NCBI RefSeq assembly: GCF_025465995.1
Contig: NZ_JANLNY010000024.1
Location: 1-64,000 of the forward strand
DNA length: 64,000 bases
Origin: Pseudomonas sp. 5P_3.1_Bac2
Lineage (GTDB): Bacteria > Pseudomonadota > Gammaproteobacteria > Pseudomonadales > Pseudomonadaceae
Direction: 5' to 3'
Below the pieces are notes generated by a model. It was not told the DNA's origin. It ran no database searches and was given only the letters and a program-made list of their open reading frames with translations. A program made the position numbers and the translations under genes. Positions 35,577-44,721 of this stretch are shown piece after piece (the first letter of the stretch is position 1; the number at the start of each line of letters is the position of its first letter).

Positions 35577-35861
35577 TTACCAGCTGAAAATTTCCCAGGC
35601 CGGAATCAACATATCCGGACTGTCCGAACGAACAAATTGGCCGTCACTGCCATCGGCCCGTACTAAGAAGTAAGGCTTACCATTTTTCGGGGTGACCTTA
35701 ACGGCGTAGAGAAAACCATTAACGCGGTACTCATGGATGGTGCGATCGCCGTCCTGGCGGATGGTTACATCTGGATCGGCATTAACGGGGTCTTCTGCGA
35801 CAGCGTTAAGCGATGCAGCGGTGAGAACGCTGGCCAACAACAAGCTAATGAGTGTGCGCAT
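35577..35861 (-). CDS. DUF2782 small exported protein
   Basis: A 94-residue protein with signal peptide MRTLISLLLASVLTAASLNA and a compact domain VTIRQDGDRTIHEYRVNGFL, ending in DMLIPAWEIFSW. It matches the DUF2782 family kept next to polA and thrB in Pseudomonas. It starts 15 bp upstream of thrB and is probably co-transcribed with it, divergent from polA. Function unknown. Confidence 0.85.
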   Translation of the reverse strand: MRTLISLLLASVLTAASLNAVAEDPVNADPDVTIRQDGDRTIHEYRVNGFLYAVKVTPKNGKPYFLVRADGSDGQFVRSDSPDMLIPAWEIFSW

Positions 35862-35935
35862 GTTACCCTTATCCCTTTGATTGCAATGGTGCGGCTATTC
35901 TAGCTGCGCCTCAGCTGAAAAGGTTGATCTTGCTC

Positions 35936-38797
35936 ATGAGTCAAGCACCGTTAGTCCTGGTGGACGGTTCTTCCTACCTATACCGCGCCTTCCATGCCCT
36001 GCCACCTCTGACCACCTCAAAGGGCTTGCCCACGGGTGCGGTGAAGGGCGTGCTGAACATGCTCACGAGCTTGCGCAAACAGTATCCCGACAGCCCCTTT
36101 GCGGTGGTGTTCGACGCCAAGGGCGGGACCTTCCGCGATGAGATGTTTGCCGAATACAAAGCCAACCGGCCGTCCATGCCCGATGACCTACGGGTGCAGA
36201 TCGAGCCGCTGCACGCCAGCGTCAAGGCCCTGGGCTACCCGCTGCTGTGCGTTGAAGGCGTGGAGGCCGATGACGTTATCGGCACCCTGGCCCGGCAGTG
36301 CGCGGCACTGGGCCGTGACGTGGTGATCTCCACCGGCGACAAGGACATGGCGCAGTTGGTGTGCCCGCACGTTACGCTGGTCAACACCATGACAGGAAGC
36401 GTCTACGACATCGATGGCGTAAAAGCCAAATTCGGTGTCGGTCCTGAGCTGATCATCGATTATCTGGCGTTGATGGGCGACAAGGTCGACAACATTCCGG
36501 GCGTGCCGGGCGTGGGTGAAAAAACCGCGTTGGGCCTGCTGGTGGGTGTCGGCGGCGGCCTTGATGTGCTCTACGCCAACTTGGATAAAGTGCCGGAGTT
36601 ACCGATTCGCGGGGCGAAAACCCTGCCGGCCAAACTCACCGAACACCGCGAGATGGCTTATTTGTCCTATGCCTTGGCGACGATCAAAATCGACGTGCCG
36701 CTGGATATTGAGATCGAGGCCCTGCATCCGACTGAGAAGGACGTGCCAGCCTTGCTGGACTTGTACGCCGAGTTGGAATTTAAAAGCTGGCGTGACCAGT
36801 TGCTGCGCAGTCAGCCAGTGGCCAAGGCAGCGGTGCCGGCCAAGTCGGTGCATGAAGATATGTTCGCCCTGGCGCCGAGCGCCGGGCCAGAACATAGTGC
36901 GCCCGGCAGCGCGCCGGCCGCCTCGGCGACGAGTCATGAGGCCAGCACGGCAAGCAGCGCTGATGCCACTTCGCCAGATGCGGGCAACTACCGCTGCATT
37001 CTCGAACAAGCCGAGTTCGATGCTTGGGTCAGCACCCTGCAAAACGCCGAACTGATTGCCTTTGATACCGAAACCACTGGCCTCGATGCGCAGCAGGCGC
37101 AGTTGGTCGGCCTGTCGTTTGCGGTCAAGGCTGGCGAGGCGGTGTATATCCCCGTTGCCCACTCTTATATGGGCGTGCCTGCGCAGTTGGACCGCGATGC
37201 GGTGCTCACGGCGCTCAAGCCGATTCTGGAAGACCCGAATAAGCCGAAGGTTGGCCAGCACGGCAAATACGACATGAACATCCTGGCCAATGCCAGTACG
37301 CCTGTCTATGTGCAGGGCATGGATTTCGACACCATGCTGGAAAGCTATGTGCTCGATTCCACCGCCACCCGCCACGATATGGACAGCCTGGCGCTGAAGT
37401 ACCTGGACCACAGCACCATTCGCTTCGAAGACATCGCCGGCAAAGGCGCCAAGCAGCTGACCTTCGATCAGATCGAGCTGCAACAGGCCGCGCCCTATGC
37501 CGCCGAAGACGCCGATATCACCCTGCGCCTGCATCAACACCTGTGGGCCAAACTCAGCGCGGTGCCGAGCCTGGCCAAGGTGCTGCAAGAGATCGACATG
37601 CCGCTGGTGCCGGTGCTCGCGCGCATCGAGCGGCAGGGTGCGCTGGTTGATGCCAACTTGCTCGGCCTGCAAAGTCAGGAGTTGGGCGAGAAGCTGGTGG
37701 CGCTGGAGCGTGAAGCCTTCGCCATCGCCGGCGAGGAGTTCAACCTGGCTTCACCCAAGCAGTTGGGGGTGATTCTCTACGAAAAACTCGGCCTGCCGGT
37801 GCTGAGCAAGACGGCTAAAGGTCAGGCGTCCACCGCTGAGGCGGTGTTGGCCGAACTGGCCGAGCAGGATTATCCGTTGCCCAAGGTGCTGATGCAGTAC
37901 CGCAGCCTGAGCAAGCTCAAGAGCACCTACACCGATCGCCTGCCGGAGCAGATCAACCCGCGCACCGGGCGCATCCACACCAGCTATCACCAAGCGGTGG
38001 CGGCCACTGGTCGGTTGTCCTCGACTGATCCGAACCTGCAGAACATCCCAATCCGCACCGCTGAAGGCCGGCGCATTCGCCAGGCGTTCGTCGCGCCTAA
38101 AGGCTACAAGCTGTTGGCGGCGGACTATTCGCAAATCGAGCTGCGCATCATGGCCCACCTGGCCAAGGACGAAAGCTTGCTGAAGGCCTTCCGCCAGGGT
38201 GAGGACGTGCACAAAGCCACGGCCGCCGAGGTGTTCGAGGTGCCTCTGGCGCAGGTCAGCAGCGACCAGCGGCGCAGCGCCAAGGCGATCAACTTCGGCC
38301 TGATTTACGGCATGAGCGCCTTTGGTCTGGCCAAGCAAATTGGCTGTGATCGTAAACAGGCGCAGGCCTATATCGATGTCTACTTCGCCCGCTATCCGGG
38401 GGTGCAGGCCTATATGGAGCGCACCCGCGAGCAAGCTTCGCAGCAGGGCTATGTCGAGACCCTGTTTGGCCGGCGCCTGTATCTGCCGGATATCCACGCG
38501 AAGAACCCGGCGCTGCGTAAAGGTGCCGAGCGCACCGCGATTAACGCACCCATGCAAGGCACCGCGGCCGACATCATCAAGCGCGCCATGGTGGCTGTGG
38601 ATAACTGGCTGGCGAGCTCGGGCCTCGACGCCCGGGTGATCCTGCAAGTGCACGACGAACTGGTGCTAGAGGTGCGCGAGGACTTAGTCGCGCAAGTCAG
38701 CGAGCAGATCAAGCCGCTGATGGGCAACGCCGCCGAATTGGACGTGCCGTTGTTGGTTGAGGTGGGTGTAGGTGACAACTGGGATGAGGCCCACTGA
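35936..38797 (+). CDS. polA: DNA polymerase I
   Basis: A 953-residue enzyme for Okazaki fragment processing and repair. Residues 1-300 form the 5'-3' exonuclease (LVLVDGSSYLYRAFHALPPL; DKDMAQLV; GDKVDNIPGVPGVGEKTA). A 3'-5' exonuclease follows, with intact FDTETTGLD and later YAAEDADITLRL. The polymerase domain has LLAADYSQIELRIMAHLAKD (motif A), RRSAKAINFGLIYGMSAFGL (motif B) and QVHDELVLEV (motif C). An Ala/Ser-rich linker near 310-345 separates exo domains. ATG 35936 fits the family start; the frame to 35852 has no support. Confidence 0.97.
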   Translation: MSQAPLVLVDGSSYLYRAFHALPPLTTSKGLPTGAVKGVLNMLTSLRKQYPDSPFAVVFDAKGGTFRDEMFAEYKANRPSMPDDLRVQIEPLHASVKALGYPLLCVEGVEADDVIGTLARQCAALGRDVVISTGDKDMAQLVCPHVTLVNTMTGSVYDIDGVKAKFGVGPELIIDYLALMGDKVDNIPGVPGVGEKTALGLLVGVGGGLDVLYANLDKVPELPIRGAKTLPAKLTEHREMAYLSYALATIKIDVPLDIEIEALHPTEKDVPALLDLYAELEFKSWRDQLLRSQPVAKAAVPAKSVHEDMFALAPSAGPEHSAPGSAPAASATSHEASTASSADATSPDAGNYRCILEQAEFDAWVSTLQNAELIAFDTETTGLDAQQAQLVGLSFAVKAGEAVYIPVAHSYMGVPAQLDRDAVLTALKPILEDPNKPKVGQHGKYDMNILANASTPVYVQGMDFDTMLESYVLDSTATRHDMDSLALKYLDHSTIRFEDIAGKGAKQLTFDQIELQQAAPYAAEDADITLRLHQHLWAKLSAVPSLAKVLQEIDMPLVPVLARIERQGALVDANLLGLQSQELGEKLVALEREAFAIAGEEFNLASPKQLGVILYEKLGLPVLSKTAKGQASTAEAVLAELAEQDYPLPKVLMQYRSLSKLKSTYTDRLPEQINPRTGRIHTSYHQAVAATGRLSSTDPNLQNIPIRTAEGRRIRQAFVAPKGYKLLAADYSQIELRIMAHLAKDESLLKAFRQGEDVHKATAAEVFEVPLAQVSSDQRRSAKAINFGLIYGMSAFGLAKQIGCDRKQAQAYIDVYFARYPGVQAYMERTREQASQQGYVETLFGRRLYLPDIHAKNPALRKGAERTAINAPMQGTAADIIKRAMVAVDNWLASSGLDARVILQVHDELVLEVREDLVAQVSEQIKPLMGNAAELDVPLLVEVGVGDNWDEAH

Positions 38798-38908
38798 TCC
38801 ACAGCAAAGCCCCGAGCTAGAGGCGTTAACGCTGGAAAGGTCAAGCGTTACATAGCTTTAGCAGGGGACGAGCGGGCGCTTATCGCCAATTGATTGCAAA
38901 GTTCTAAT

Positions 38909-38936
38909 GAACTTTATCGTCCTACGCTCGGTCAGA
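38909..38936 (+). promoter_or_regulatory. Sigma-22 (AlgU)-type promoter of the ErsA sRNA
   Basis: GAACTT (38909-38914), a 17-bp spacer and TCAGA (38932-38936) match the AlgU consensus GAACTT-N16/17-TCtgA. The predicted start is near 38942. The P. aeruginosa sRNA ErsA, which lies at the same polA-engB position, is known to depend on this envelope-stress sigma factor. Confidence 0.72.
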
Positions 38937-38941
38937 GTTTA

Positions 38942-39073
38942 CGAATGGCCCGCAAAGCCTTTCGATGCTCCTTTGTTGTGTTAAGTGTTGGCAGACATCT
39001 GAACCCCGCCCTAGCGGTTCAGATTCTTAAACCCCGGACTTCCCTCCCCATAAGAGGTCCGGGGTTTTTTTTG
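38942..39073 (+). ncRNA. ersA: ErsA-type small RNA (Spot 42 position)
   Basis: The polA-engB gap holds a ~132-nt transcription unit: a sigma-22-like promoter ends at 38936 and a strong terminator ends at 39073, with no open frame between. Position, length and promoter type match ErsA of P. aeruginosa, an Hfq-dependent regulator of alginate (algC) and outer-membrane protein synthesis. Inside lies a second hairpin (GAACCCCGCCCTAGCGGTTC) before the terminator. Identity is inferred from synteny and promoter; I could not align the sequence. Confidence 0.75.
39030..39073 (+). terminator. Rho-independent terminator of ErsA
   Basis: AACCCCGGACttccctccccataagagGTCCGGGGTT in outline: a 10-bp G+C-rich stem with a ~17-base C-rich loop, followed by eight T. 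The C-rich loop may itself be an accessible seed region. It also separates polA/ErsA from convergent engB. Confidence 0.85.
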
Positions 39074-39097
39074 CCTGCAGCAAAACCGCCCGCGCGG

Positions 39098-39751
39098 TTA
39101 TTCCTCGTCGACTGGTTCGCCAGCCTCAGCGAACTCACCCAGACGCAACCACTGCGCCAGCACGCCTTGGGCTTCTTCGATGCCCATGCGCTTAGGTGCG
39201 GAGAACAGCTGGATGGAAACGTGATCGCCCCAGCGCTTGCGGATGTCTTGCTGCACTTTGAGCAGGGCGTTCTTGGCCGCGCCGAAGGCCAGTTTGTCGG
39301 CCTTGGTCAGCAGGATGTGCATGGGCATCTGGCTGGCAATGGACCAGTCGAGCATCAGCTCATCGAACTCAGTCAGGGGATGGCGAATGTCCATCATCAG
39401 GATCAACCCGCGCAGGCTTTCACGGCTGCCGAGGTAGGCCTCAAGGTGCTTCTGCCAGTGCAGTTTAAGCGGAATTGGCACCTTGGCGTAGCCATAGCCG
39501 GGCAAGTCGACCAGGCGCCGCTCGTCATCCAACTTAAAGAAGTTGAGCAGTTGCGTGCGCCCTGGCGTCTTCGAGGTGCGCGCCAAGCTGGCATGGGTCA
39601 GGGTGTTCAGGGCGCTGGATTTACCGGCGTTGGAGCGGCCGGCAAAGGCGACCTCATGGCCGAAGTCATCCGGGCATTGCTCGACTTTGGCCGCGCTAAT
39701 AAGAAAGCTGGCCTGTTGGCACAGGCCGATGATCGGGTTCTTGGGTTGCAT
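39098..39751 (-). CDS. engB: Ribosome biogenesis GTPase EngB/YihA
   Basis: A 217-residue TrmE-Era-EngA-EngB-type GTPase needed for 50S assembly. G1 is [13 protein letters not shown]2 region [17 protein letters not shown]3 [13 protein letters not shown]4 LLTKADKL and G5 near FSAPKRMGI. Convergent with the ErsA unit. Essential in most bacteria. Confidence 0.95.
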   Translation of the reverse strand: MQPKNPIIGLCQQASFLISAAKVEQCPDDFGHEVAFAGRSNAGKSSALNTLTHASLARTSKTPGRTQLLNFFKLDDERRLVDLPGYGYAKVPIPLKLHWQKHLEAYLGSRESLRGLILMMDIRHPLTEFDELMLDWSIASQMPMHILLTKADKLAFGAAKNALLKVQQDIRKRWGDHVSIQLFSAPKRMGIEEAQGVLAQWLRLGEFAEAGEPVDEE

Positions 39752-39993
39752 TGGGGTATCCGTGGGCGGGCGTAGGGTGGATTACAGGCGATTGCCCTTG
39801 CGACATAAGCGCGCAGCTTGCCAGTAGGTCTATAGCTCAGCGAGCAGCGTCGTTTCCGTTTCAATGACGCCAGTATATAATGACGCAGATTTTGTGTGCG
39901 CTTTCTCCTTAAGCAGTTGAGGAAGTGGGCGCGCAAAGTGACAGACCATCTGCCGTAGAAGCAGTACGTTCACCTCAGTTTTGAGGCGATCTG

Positions 39994-40284
39994 ATGATAA
40001 AAACGCTGAGTGCAGCCACTTTACTGGTGTTTTCGTTGTCCACCGAGGCTGCGCAGGACCCGGAAGCTGTGTTCGCACGTGCGTGCGGTGCATGCCATAA
40101 AGGGCAGATGCCAAACGCCCCGGCGCGTGGCGACAAGGCTGCATGGGCGGCGCGTTTGGCCAAAGGTAGTGCTGGCCTTGTGCTGAGCGTGACCAATGGT
40201 CTTAATGCGATGCCGCCGCGTGGGTTGTGCACGGACTGCTCGGCCGAGGATTACCACGCTGTCATCAAGTTGATGAGTGAGTAA
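39994..40284 (+). CDS. Small class I cytochrome c (c5-like)
   Basis: A 96-residue exported monohaem cytochrome: short signal peptide (ending STEAA), haem site CGACH near residue 31, axial Met in LNAMPPRG, and two further Cys in LCTDCSAED as in c5-type cytochromes, where they form a disulfide. It sits 46 bp before the cytochrome c4 gene and likely carries electrons to the oxidases. Confidence 0.9.
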   Translation: MIKTLSAATLLVFSLSTEAAQDPEAVFARACGACHKGQMPNAPARGDKAAWAARLAKGSAGLVLSVTNGLNAMPPRGLCTDCSAEDYHAVIKLMSE

Positions 40285-40330
40285 ACCCGGCTTATAAACT
40301 ATTTCTCTTAGCCGTAAATTGGATTAGCTG

Positions 40331-40936
40331 ATGAACAAAGTAATCGTGAGTCTGCTGTTGACCCTGGGCATCACCGGCCTGGCACATGCCGCAGGCAATG
40401 CTGAAGCCGGCCAGGGTAAGGTTGCAGTATGTGGCGCCTGCCATAACCCAGATGGCAATAGCGCAGCACCGAACTTTCCTAAACTAGCTGGTCAAGGTGA
40501 GCGTTACTTGCTCAAGCAGCTCAAGGACATCAAGGACGGTAACCGTACCGTGCTGGAAATGACCGGCCTGCTCGACAACCTCACTGAGCAAGACCTGCAA
40601 GACATCGCCGCTTACTTCTCCAAGCAGAAAATGAGCGTCGGCGCAGCTGATCCGAAACTGGTAGCGCGTGGCGCTGAGCTGTTCCGTGGCGGCAAACTGC
40701 CAGAAGGCATGCCGGCTTGCATCGGTTGCCACTCGCCTAACGGCGCTGGTCTGGCCGCTGCTGGCTTCCCGAAACTGGGTGGCCAACACGCACAGTACAT
40801 CGGCAAACAGCTGACTGACTTCCGTGAAGGCAACCGCACCAACGATGGCGACAGCATGATCATGCGCTCCATCGCGGCTAAGCTGAGCAACAAAGACATC
40901 GAAGCCGTTTCCAGCTACATCCAGGGTCTGCATTGA
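40331..40936 (+). CDS. Dihaem cytochrome c4
   Basis: A 201-residue periplasmic dihaem cytochrome with two similar domains, each with one CXXCH: CGACH near residue 35 and CIGCH near 136. The axial Met residues are probably in VLEMTGLLDNL and DSMIMRSIA. Signal peptide ends GLAHA. Cytochrome c4 donates to cytochrome c oxidases, so it is a plausible partner for the aa3 enzyme at 19-24 kb. A terminator follows. Confidence 0.93.
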   Translation: MNKVIVSLLLTLGITGLAHAAGNAEAGQGKVAVCGACHNPDGNSAAPNFPKLAGQGERYLLKQLKDIKDGNRTVLEMTGLLDNLTEQDLQDIAAYFSKQKMSVGAADPKLVARGAELFRGGKLPEGMPACIGCHSPNGAGLAAAGFPKLGGQHAQYIGKQLTDFREGNRTNDGDSMIMRSIAAKLSNKDIEAVSSYIQGLH

Positions 40937-40964
40937 TCCTCGCTGAGCGTTAAGCTTTGACATG

Positions 40965-40992
40965 AAAAAGGGTGGCTTTGGCCGCCCTTTTT
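40965..40992 (+). terminator. Terminator after cytochrome c4
   Basis: AAAAAGGGTGGC / GCCGCCCTTTTT around a short TTTG loop, ending in a run of T, 29 bp after the cytochrome c4 stop and ~95 bp before dsbA. One G-T pair is in the stem. Confidence 0.8.
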
Positions 40993-41087
40993 CGTGCGGG
41001 GCATCGCTACAATGAGGGAACCTCACTGTGCCTGCTGAGTCGAACCACGACTCGCTATCTAGCGCCGATATCGCCAAGGAGTCTTGC

Positions 41088-41717
41088 ATGCGTAACCTGA
41101 TCCTCAGTGCCGCCATGGTCACTGCCAGCCTGTTTGCTTTGACCGCTCAAGCCGAGCCAATCGAGGCAGGTAAGCAATATGTTGAGCTGAGTAACCCCGT
41201 GCCGGTATCCCAGCCAGGCAAGATCGAAGTGGTTGAGCTGTTCTGGTACGGCTGCGGGCATTGCTACAAGTTTGAAGAGAGCATCAATCCTTGGATCGCC
41301 AAGCTGCCGGAGGATGTGAACTTCAAACACATCCCGGCGATGTTTGGTGGCATGTGGAACATCCACGGTCAGATGTTTATCACCCTGGAAGCCATGGGCG
41401 TCGAGGGCAAGGTACGCAAAGCGATTTTTGACGCCATTCACATTCAGGGCAAAAAACTCGCATCCCCTGAGGAAATGGCTGACTTCCTCGCCGGTGAAGG
41501 TGTGGATAAAGCGGCCTTCCTTAGCACTTACAACTCCTTCGCGGTGAAGGGCCAAGTTGAGAAGGCGAAGAAACTGGCCCAGGCCTATCAGATCACCGGC
41601 GTACCTACCCTGGTGGTTAACGGCAAGTACCGCTTCGATATCGGCAGCTCCGGTGGTCCGCAGGAAGCCCTGCAAGTGGCTGACCACTTGATCGCTAAAG
41701 AGCGTGCCGCGCAGTAA
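41088..41717 (+). CDS. dsbA: Thiol:disulfide oxidoreductase DsbA
   Basis: A 209-residue periplasmic oxidase introducing disulfides into exported proteins. Thioredoxin-fold active site CGHC in ELFWYGCGHCYKFEE near residue 57, cis-proline loop ITGVPTLVVNGKY near 170. Signal peptide ends LTAQA. ATG 41088 with AAGGAG upstream is chosen over GTG 41028. Confidence 0.95.
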   Translation: MRNLILSAAMVTASLFALTAQAEPIEAGKQYVELSNPVPVSQPGKIEVVELFWYGCGHCYKFEESINPWIAKLPEDVNFKHIPAMFGGMWNIHGQMFITLEAMGVEGKVRKAIFDAIHIQGKKLASPEEMADFLAGEGVDKAAFLSTYNSFAVKGQVEKAKKLAQAYQITGVPTLVVNGKYRFDIGSSGGPQEALQVADHLIAKERAAQ

Positions 41718-41737
41718 ACCGCAGGCAGCGCGGCTAA

Positions 41738-42595
41738 ATGCTTAGGCGCCGCCCCGCGAAGCAGATTGATCTGGACCAGAGCCAGATCAATCCTGCTGCC
41801 CAGCATCTGCAGCGACCTGATGACGGCACCTTACGCCTTCTCAGTTTCAATATTCAGGTTGGCATCAGCACCCAGCGCTATCGCCATTACCTGACCCGCA
41901 GTTGGCAGCATGTGTTGCCCCACGCCGGCCGTGCGCCGAACCTGCAACGCATTGGTGAGCTGCTGCGCGACTTTGACCTGGTCGCCCTGCAGGAGGTCGA
42001 TGGCGGCAGCTTGCGTTCGGGCTACGTCAATCAGGTCGAGCACCTCGCCCATCTCGGCGACTTTCCCTACTGGTATCAGCAGCTCAACCGCAATCTGGGG
42101 CGCCTGGCCCAGCACAGCAATGGTCTGCTCAGTCGTTTGCGCCCGACTTTGCTGGAGGACCATCCGCTGCCGGGGCCAAGGGGCCGTGGCGCCATGCTCT
42201 TGCAGTTGGGGGAGGGCAGTGAGGCGATTGCCGTGGTGTCGATGCATCTGGCGTTGGGCGCGCGGGCGCGCAATCGGCAGTTGGCCTATATCCGTGAGGT
42301 GTTGCAGGGTTATCGGCATCACATCCTGATGGGCGATATGAACACCCATGCCACCGATTTATTGCAGCACTCACCGCTGCGCGACTTAGGTTTGTGGGCG
42401 CCGCAAGTGGCTGCCACCTTTCCCAGCTGGCAGCCGCAACGATGCCTGGATCACATTTTGCTCAGCGCAGATTTAGCCCTGGAACGCTGCGAGGTGGTGC
42501 AGGCGGCGATTTCTGACCACTTGCCAGTTGCTGTACAAATTCGTCTGCCTACTTCACTCAAGACTCCTGGTACGCCTATGCTAATCGGATCTTGA
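41738..42595 (+). CDS. Endonuclease/exonuclease/phosphatase-family protein
   Basis: A 285-residue EEP-superfamily hydrolase with an intact metal-dependent site: LLSFNIQVG, DLVALQEVDGG (Glu), MHLALG (His), LMGDMNTHA (Asp/Asn) and AISDHLPVAVQI (Asp-His). No signal peptide. Substrate (DNA, phospholipid or inositol-type phosphate) cannot be read from the sequence. It lies 20 bp after dsbA and 16 bp before the GGDEF gene, in one run. Confidence 0.85.
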   Translation: MLRRRPAKQIDLDQSQINPAAQHLQRPDDGTLRLLSFNIQVGISTQRYRHYLTRSWQHVLPHAGRAPNLQRIGELLRDFDLVALQEVDGGSLRSGYVNQVEHLAHLGDFPYWYQQLNRNLGRLAQHSNGLLSRLRPTLLEDHPLPGPRGRGAMLLQLGEGSEAIAVVSMHLALGARARNRQLAYIREVLQGYRHHILMGDMNTHATDLLQHSPLRDLGLWAPQVAATFPSWQPQRCLDHILLSADLALERCEVVQAAISDHLPVAVQIRLPTSLKTPGTPMLIGS

Positions 42596-42611
42596 ATCTT
42601 GGATATTGACG

Positions 42612-44591
42612 ATGTCCCTCGACGTCCAGCGCTGGAAAAGCAAATACCTCGCAAGTCTTGAGCAGCAAGAACACCTGGAGCGCTTATGGCAGGCCCGTCT
42701 GGACCTGTTGCGCCGTGGCTTGGTGCGCAGTTCGCTGGCCGCCGAGGGCAGCGACAAGATGGTCGATCAATGCATGGAAGAGCTGCGCGACATCTTGCGC
42801 CGCGACGACATTGACGCCGGCTTGGCCGCGCTGATTCCGCGTTTGGAAAAAGCCGTGCTGGATTCGGAGAAGCGCCGCCAAGGGCGGATCGAGCAAAACA
42901 TCTCCGGTGTCAGCAGTTTGGCCAATCAACTGCTCGCTCTGGAGCCGCCACACGAAGTGCGTAAGGCCCTCAAGCAGTTTGCCAAGCGCATCGATGAGCG
43001 GGCCAAGCAGTCGCGGGAAATGCCAGCCTTGCTCAGTGAGCTGAGTCATTTACAGCAGCAGACCTTAGCCAGCCTCAGCACCGAGGTGAGTCTGCGCCCG
43101 GGGCTGTTGCAGCGCCTGTTTGGCAGCAAACAGACGATCTTAAGCACAGCGGCTGAGCCGGCGCCGACAGACACGGCAGCGATTGCGCCCAACTCTTTTG
43201 CCGCTGGGCGAGAAGTCCGCCTTGACCCCGTGGCCGCCGCGCCGCTTACTGCGCCAGCACCGCCAGCACCGCCAGCACCGCCAGCACCGCCAGCACCGCC
43301 TGTTGAGGCCACACCAGCTGCGGCCTTGGACACGCCACCCCCGGCGCTAGCCGAGGCCTCGGTCAACGCCGCTGCGTCTGAACTGAGCGCAGCAGTGCCG
43401 AGCAGTTCTGAGGCTGCTGGCGACACGGCTGAGGCGGTGGAGGAAAACCTCAGTAGCGAGGCGGAGCCTGTCGCCCAGGTGCAGGGTATTGAGAAACTGG
43501 TGGTGATTGATCCGAGCTATGCGCTGCCGGAGTTGCCTGAGCCGGGCTATAGCACGGTGGCACCGCATATCGGTCAGAGCCTGTTGAGCCTGCTGGATGA
43601 CCTGAATCTGCCCGAGCACCATGCCGAGCAAGGCGAAGTGCTGCGCCAACGGGTGCAGGGCGGGCTCAACTGGTACGAGTTGGTCGCGGTGCTGGATGAG
43701 TTATCGGTGTTGGTTCTGGCGGTAAGCGACAGTGGCCGTAATGAGTTCGCCCATTATTTGCAGCAACTTAACCACCGCCTCGAGCCTTTCCTCAGCACCC
43801 TGAGCCAGGCCCATGAGGGCTATAGCGAGGTGCTGCACAGTACCCGCAGCTTTAACCAAGAGCTGCGTAATCAGGTCAGTGATTTACAAGCCAGCGTCCA
43901 GGATGCGGTGGATCTGCCGAGCCTTAAGCAATCGCTGGAAACGCGTTTGGATGGTCTGCTCGGCAGCCTGATCGAGCATCAGCAACAACACGACGGCCGC
44001 GACGAACAACTGGTTGTGCGCCTGCAAGGGTTGACCGAAAAGGTCGCGCAAATGGAGCGCGAGGCGCAGACCGTGCGTGAGCACTTGGAGGAGCAGCGCC
44101 AGCGCTCGCTGATTGATCCGCTGACCGGCCTTGCCAACCGCGCCGGTTGGAACGAGCGCATCGAGCTGGAGATCGCGCGCTGCAAACGCTATGGCGACCC
44201 GCTGTTACTGGCGGTGCTGGACATCGACCACTTCAAGCGGATCAACGACAGCTACGGCCACCTGGCCGGTGACAAGGTACTGAAGATCATCGCCACTGAG
44301 TTGCAAAAACAGGTGCGCGCCACTGACTTTATCGCCCGTTTTGGCGGTGAGGAGTTTGTTCTGCTGATTCCCTCCACGCCCCTGGCCGGTGGTGAGCAGT
44401 TGCTGCAGAACTTATTGCAGGCGATTGCGCAGTGCCCGTTTCACTTCCGTGGTGAGCGCATCGTCATCACCTTGTCCGCCGGGCTCGGTAGCTACAGTCT
44501 CAGCGAGAGTGCGCAGAAATTTTTTGAGCGTGCCGATCAGGCGCTGTACCGCGCCAAGCGCGCTGGGCGTAATCGCATCGAGCTGGCCTGA
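42612..44591 (+). CDS. Soluble diguanylate cyclase with GGEEF domain
   Basis: A 659-residue cytosolic protein, the position and layout of the P. aeruginosa cyclase DgcH. Residues 1-160 are helical, then comes an Ala/Pro-rich spacer with tandem PPA repeats (~215-235), a second helical part with coiled coil (470-500), and the catalytic domain. The active site GGEEF is at 578-582. An inhibitory I-site R569-A-T-D572 sits exactly five residues before it, so product feedback is expected. It makes c-di-GMP, promoting biofilm. ATG 42612 is preferred over TTG 42606. Confidence 0.9.
   Translation: MSLDVQRWKSKYLASLEQQEHLERLWQARLDLLRRGLVRSSLAAEGSDKMVDQCMEELRDILRRDDIDAGLAALIPRLEKAVLDSEKRRQGRIEQNISGVSSLANQLLALEPPHEVRKALKQFAKRIDERAKQSREMPALLSELSHLQQQTLASLSTEVSLRPGLLQRLFGSKQTILSTAAEPAPTDTAAIAPNSFAAGREVRLDPVAAAPLTAPAPPAPPAPPAPPAPPVEATPAAALDTPPPALAEASVNAAASELSAAVPSSSEAAGDTAEAVEENLSSEAEPVAQVQGIEKLVVIDPSYALPELPEPGYSTVAPHIGQSLLSLLDDLNLPEHHAEQGEVLRQRVQGGLNWYELVAVLDELSVLVLAVSDSGRNEFAHYLQQLNHRLEPFLSTLSQAHEGYSEVLHSTRSFNQELRNQVSDLQASVQDAVDLPSLKQSLETRLDGLLGSLIEHQQQHDGRDEQLVVRLQGLTEKVAQMEREAQTVREHLEEQRQRSLIDPLTGLANRAGWNERIELEIARCKRYGDPLLLAVLDIDHFKRINDSYGHLAGDKVLKIIATELQKQVRATDFIARFGGEEFVLLIPSTPLAGGEQLLQNLLQAIAQCPFHFRGERIVITLSAGLGSYSLSESAQKFFERADQALYRAKRAGRNRIELA
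43251..43302. repeat. 9-bp tandem repeat encoding PPA in the cyclase spacer
   Basis: About five head-to-tail copies of GCACCGCCA (frame Ala-Pro-Pro) within the GGDEF gene. Unit length is a multiple of three, so copy-number change alters the spacer length without breaking the frame. Confidence 0.85.
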
Positions 44592-44721
44592 GGCGCGCTC
44601 GCGCCCTTTGTTCCAGCACTGCGCTCATAGCCAGCGCGCCTAGGTAGGGGCTTATTTGCCCAGCGGTGCACCCGGCGGGGGGCAGAAGCACTAAACTCTG
44701 CGCCCCTGATTAGGAGTGGGT

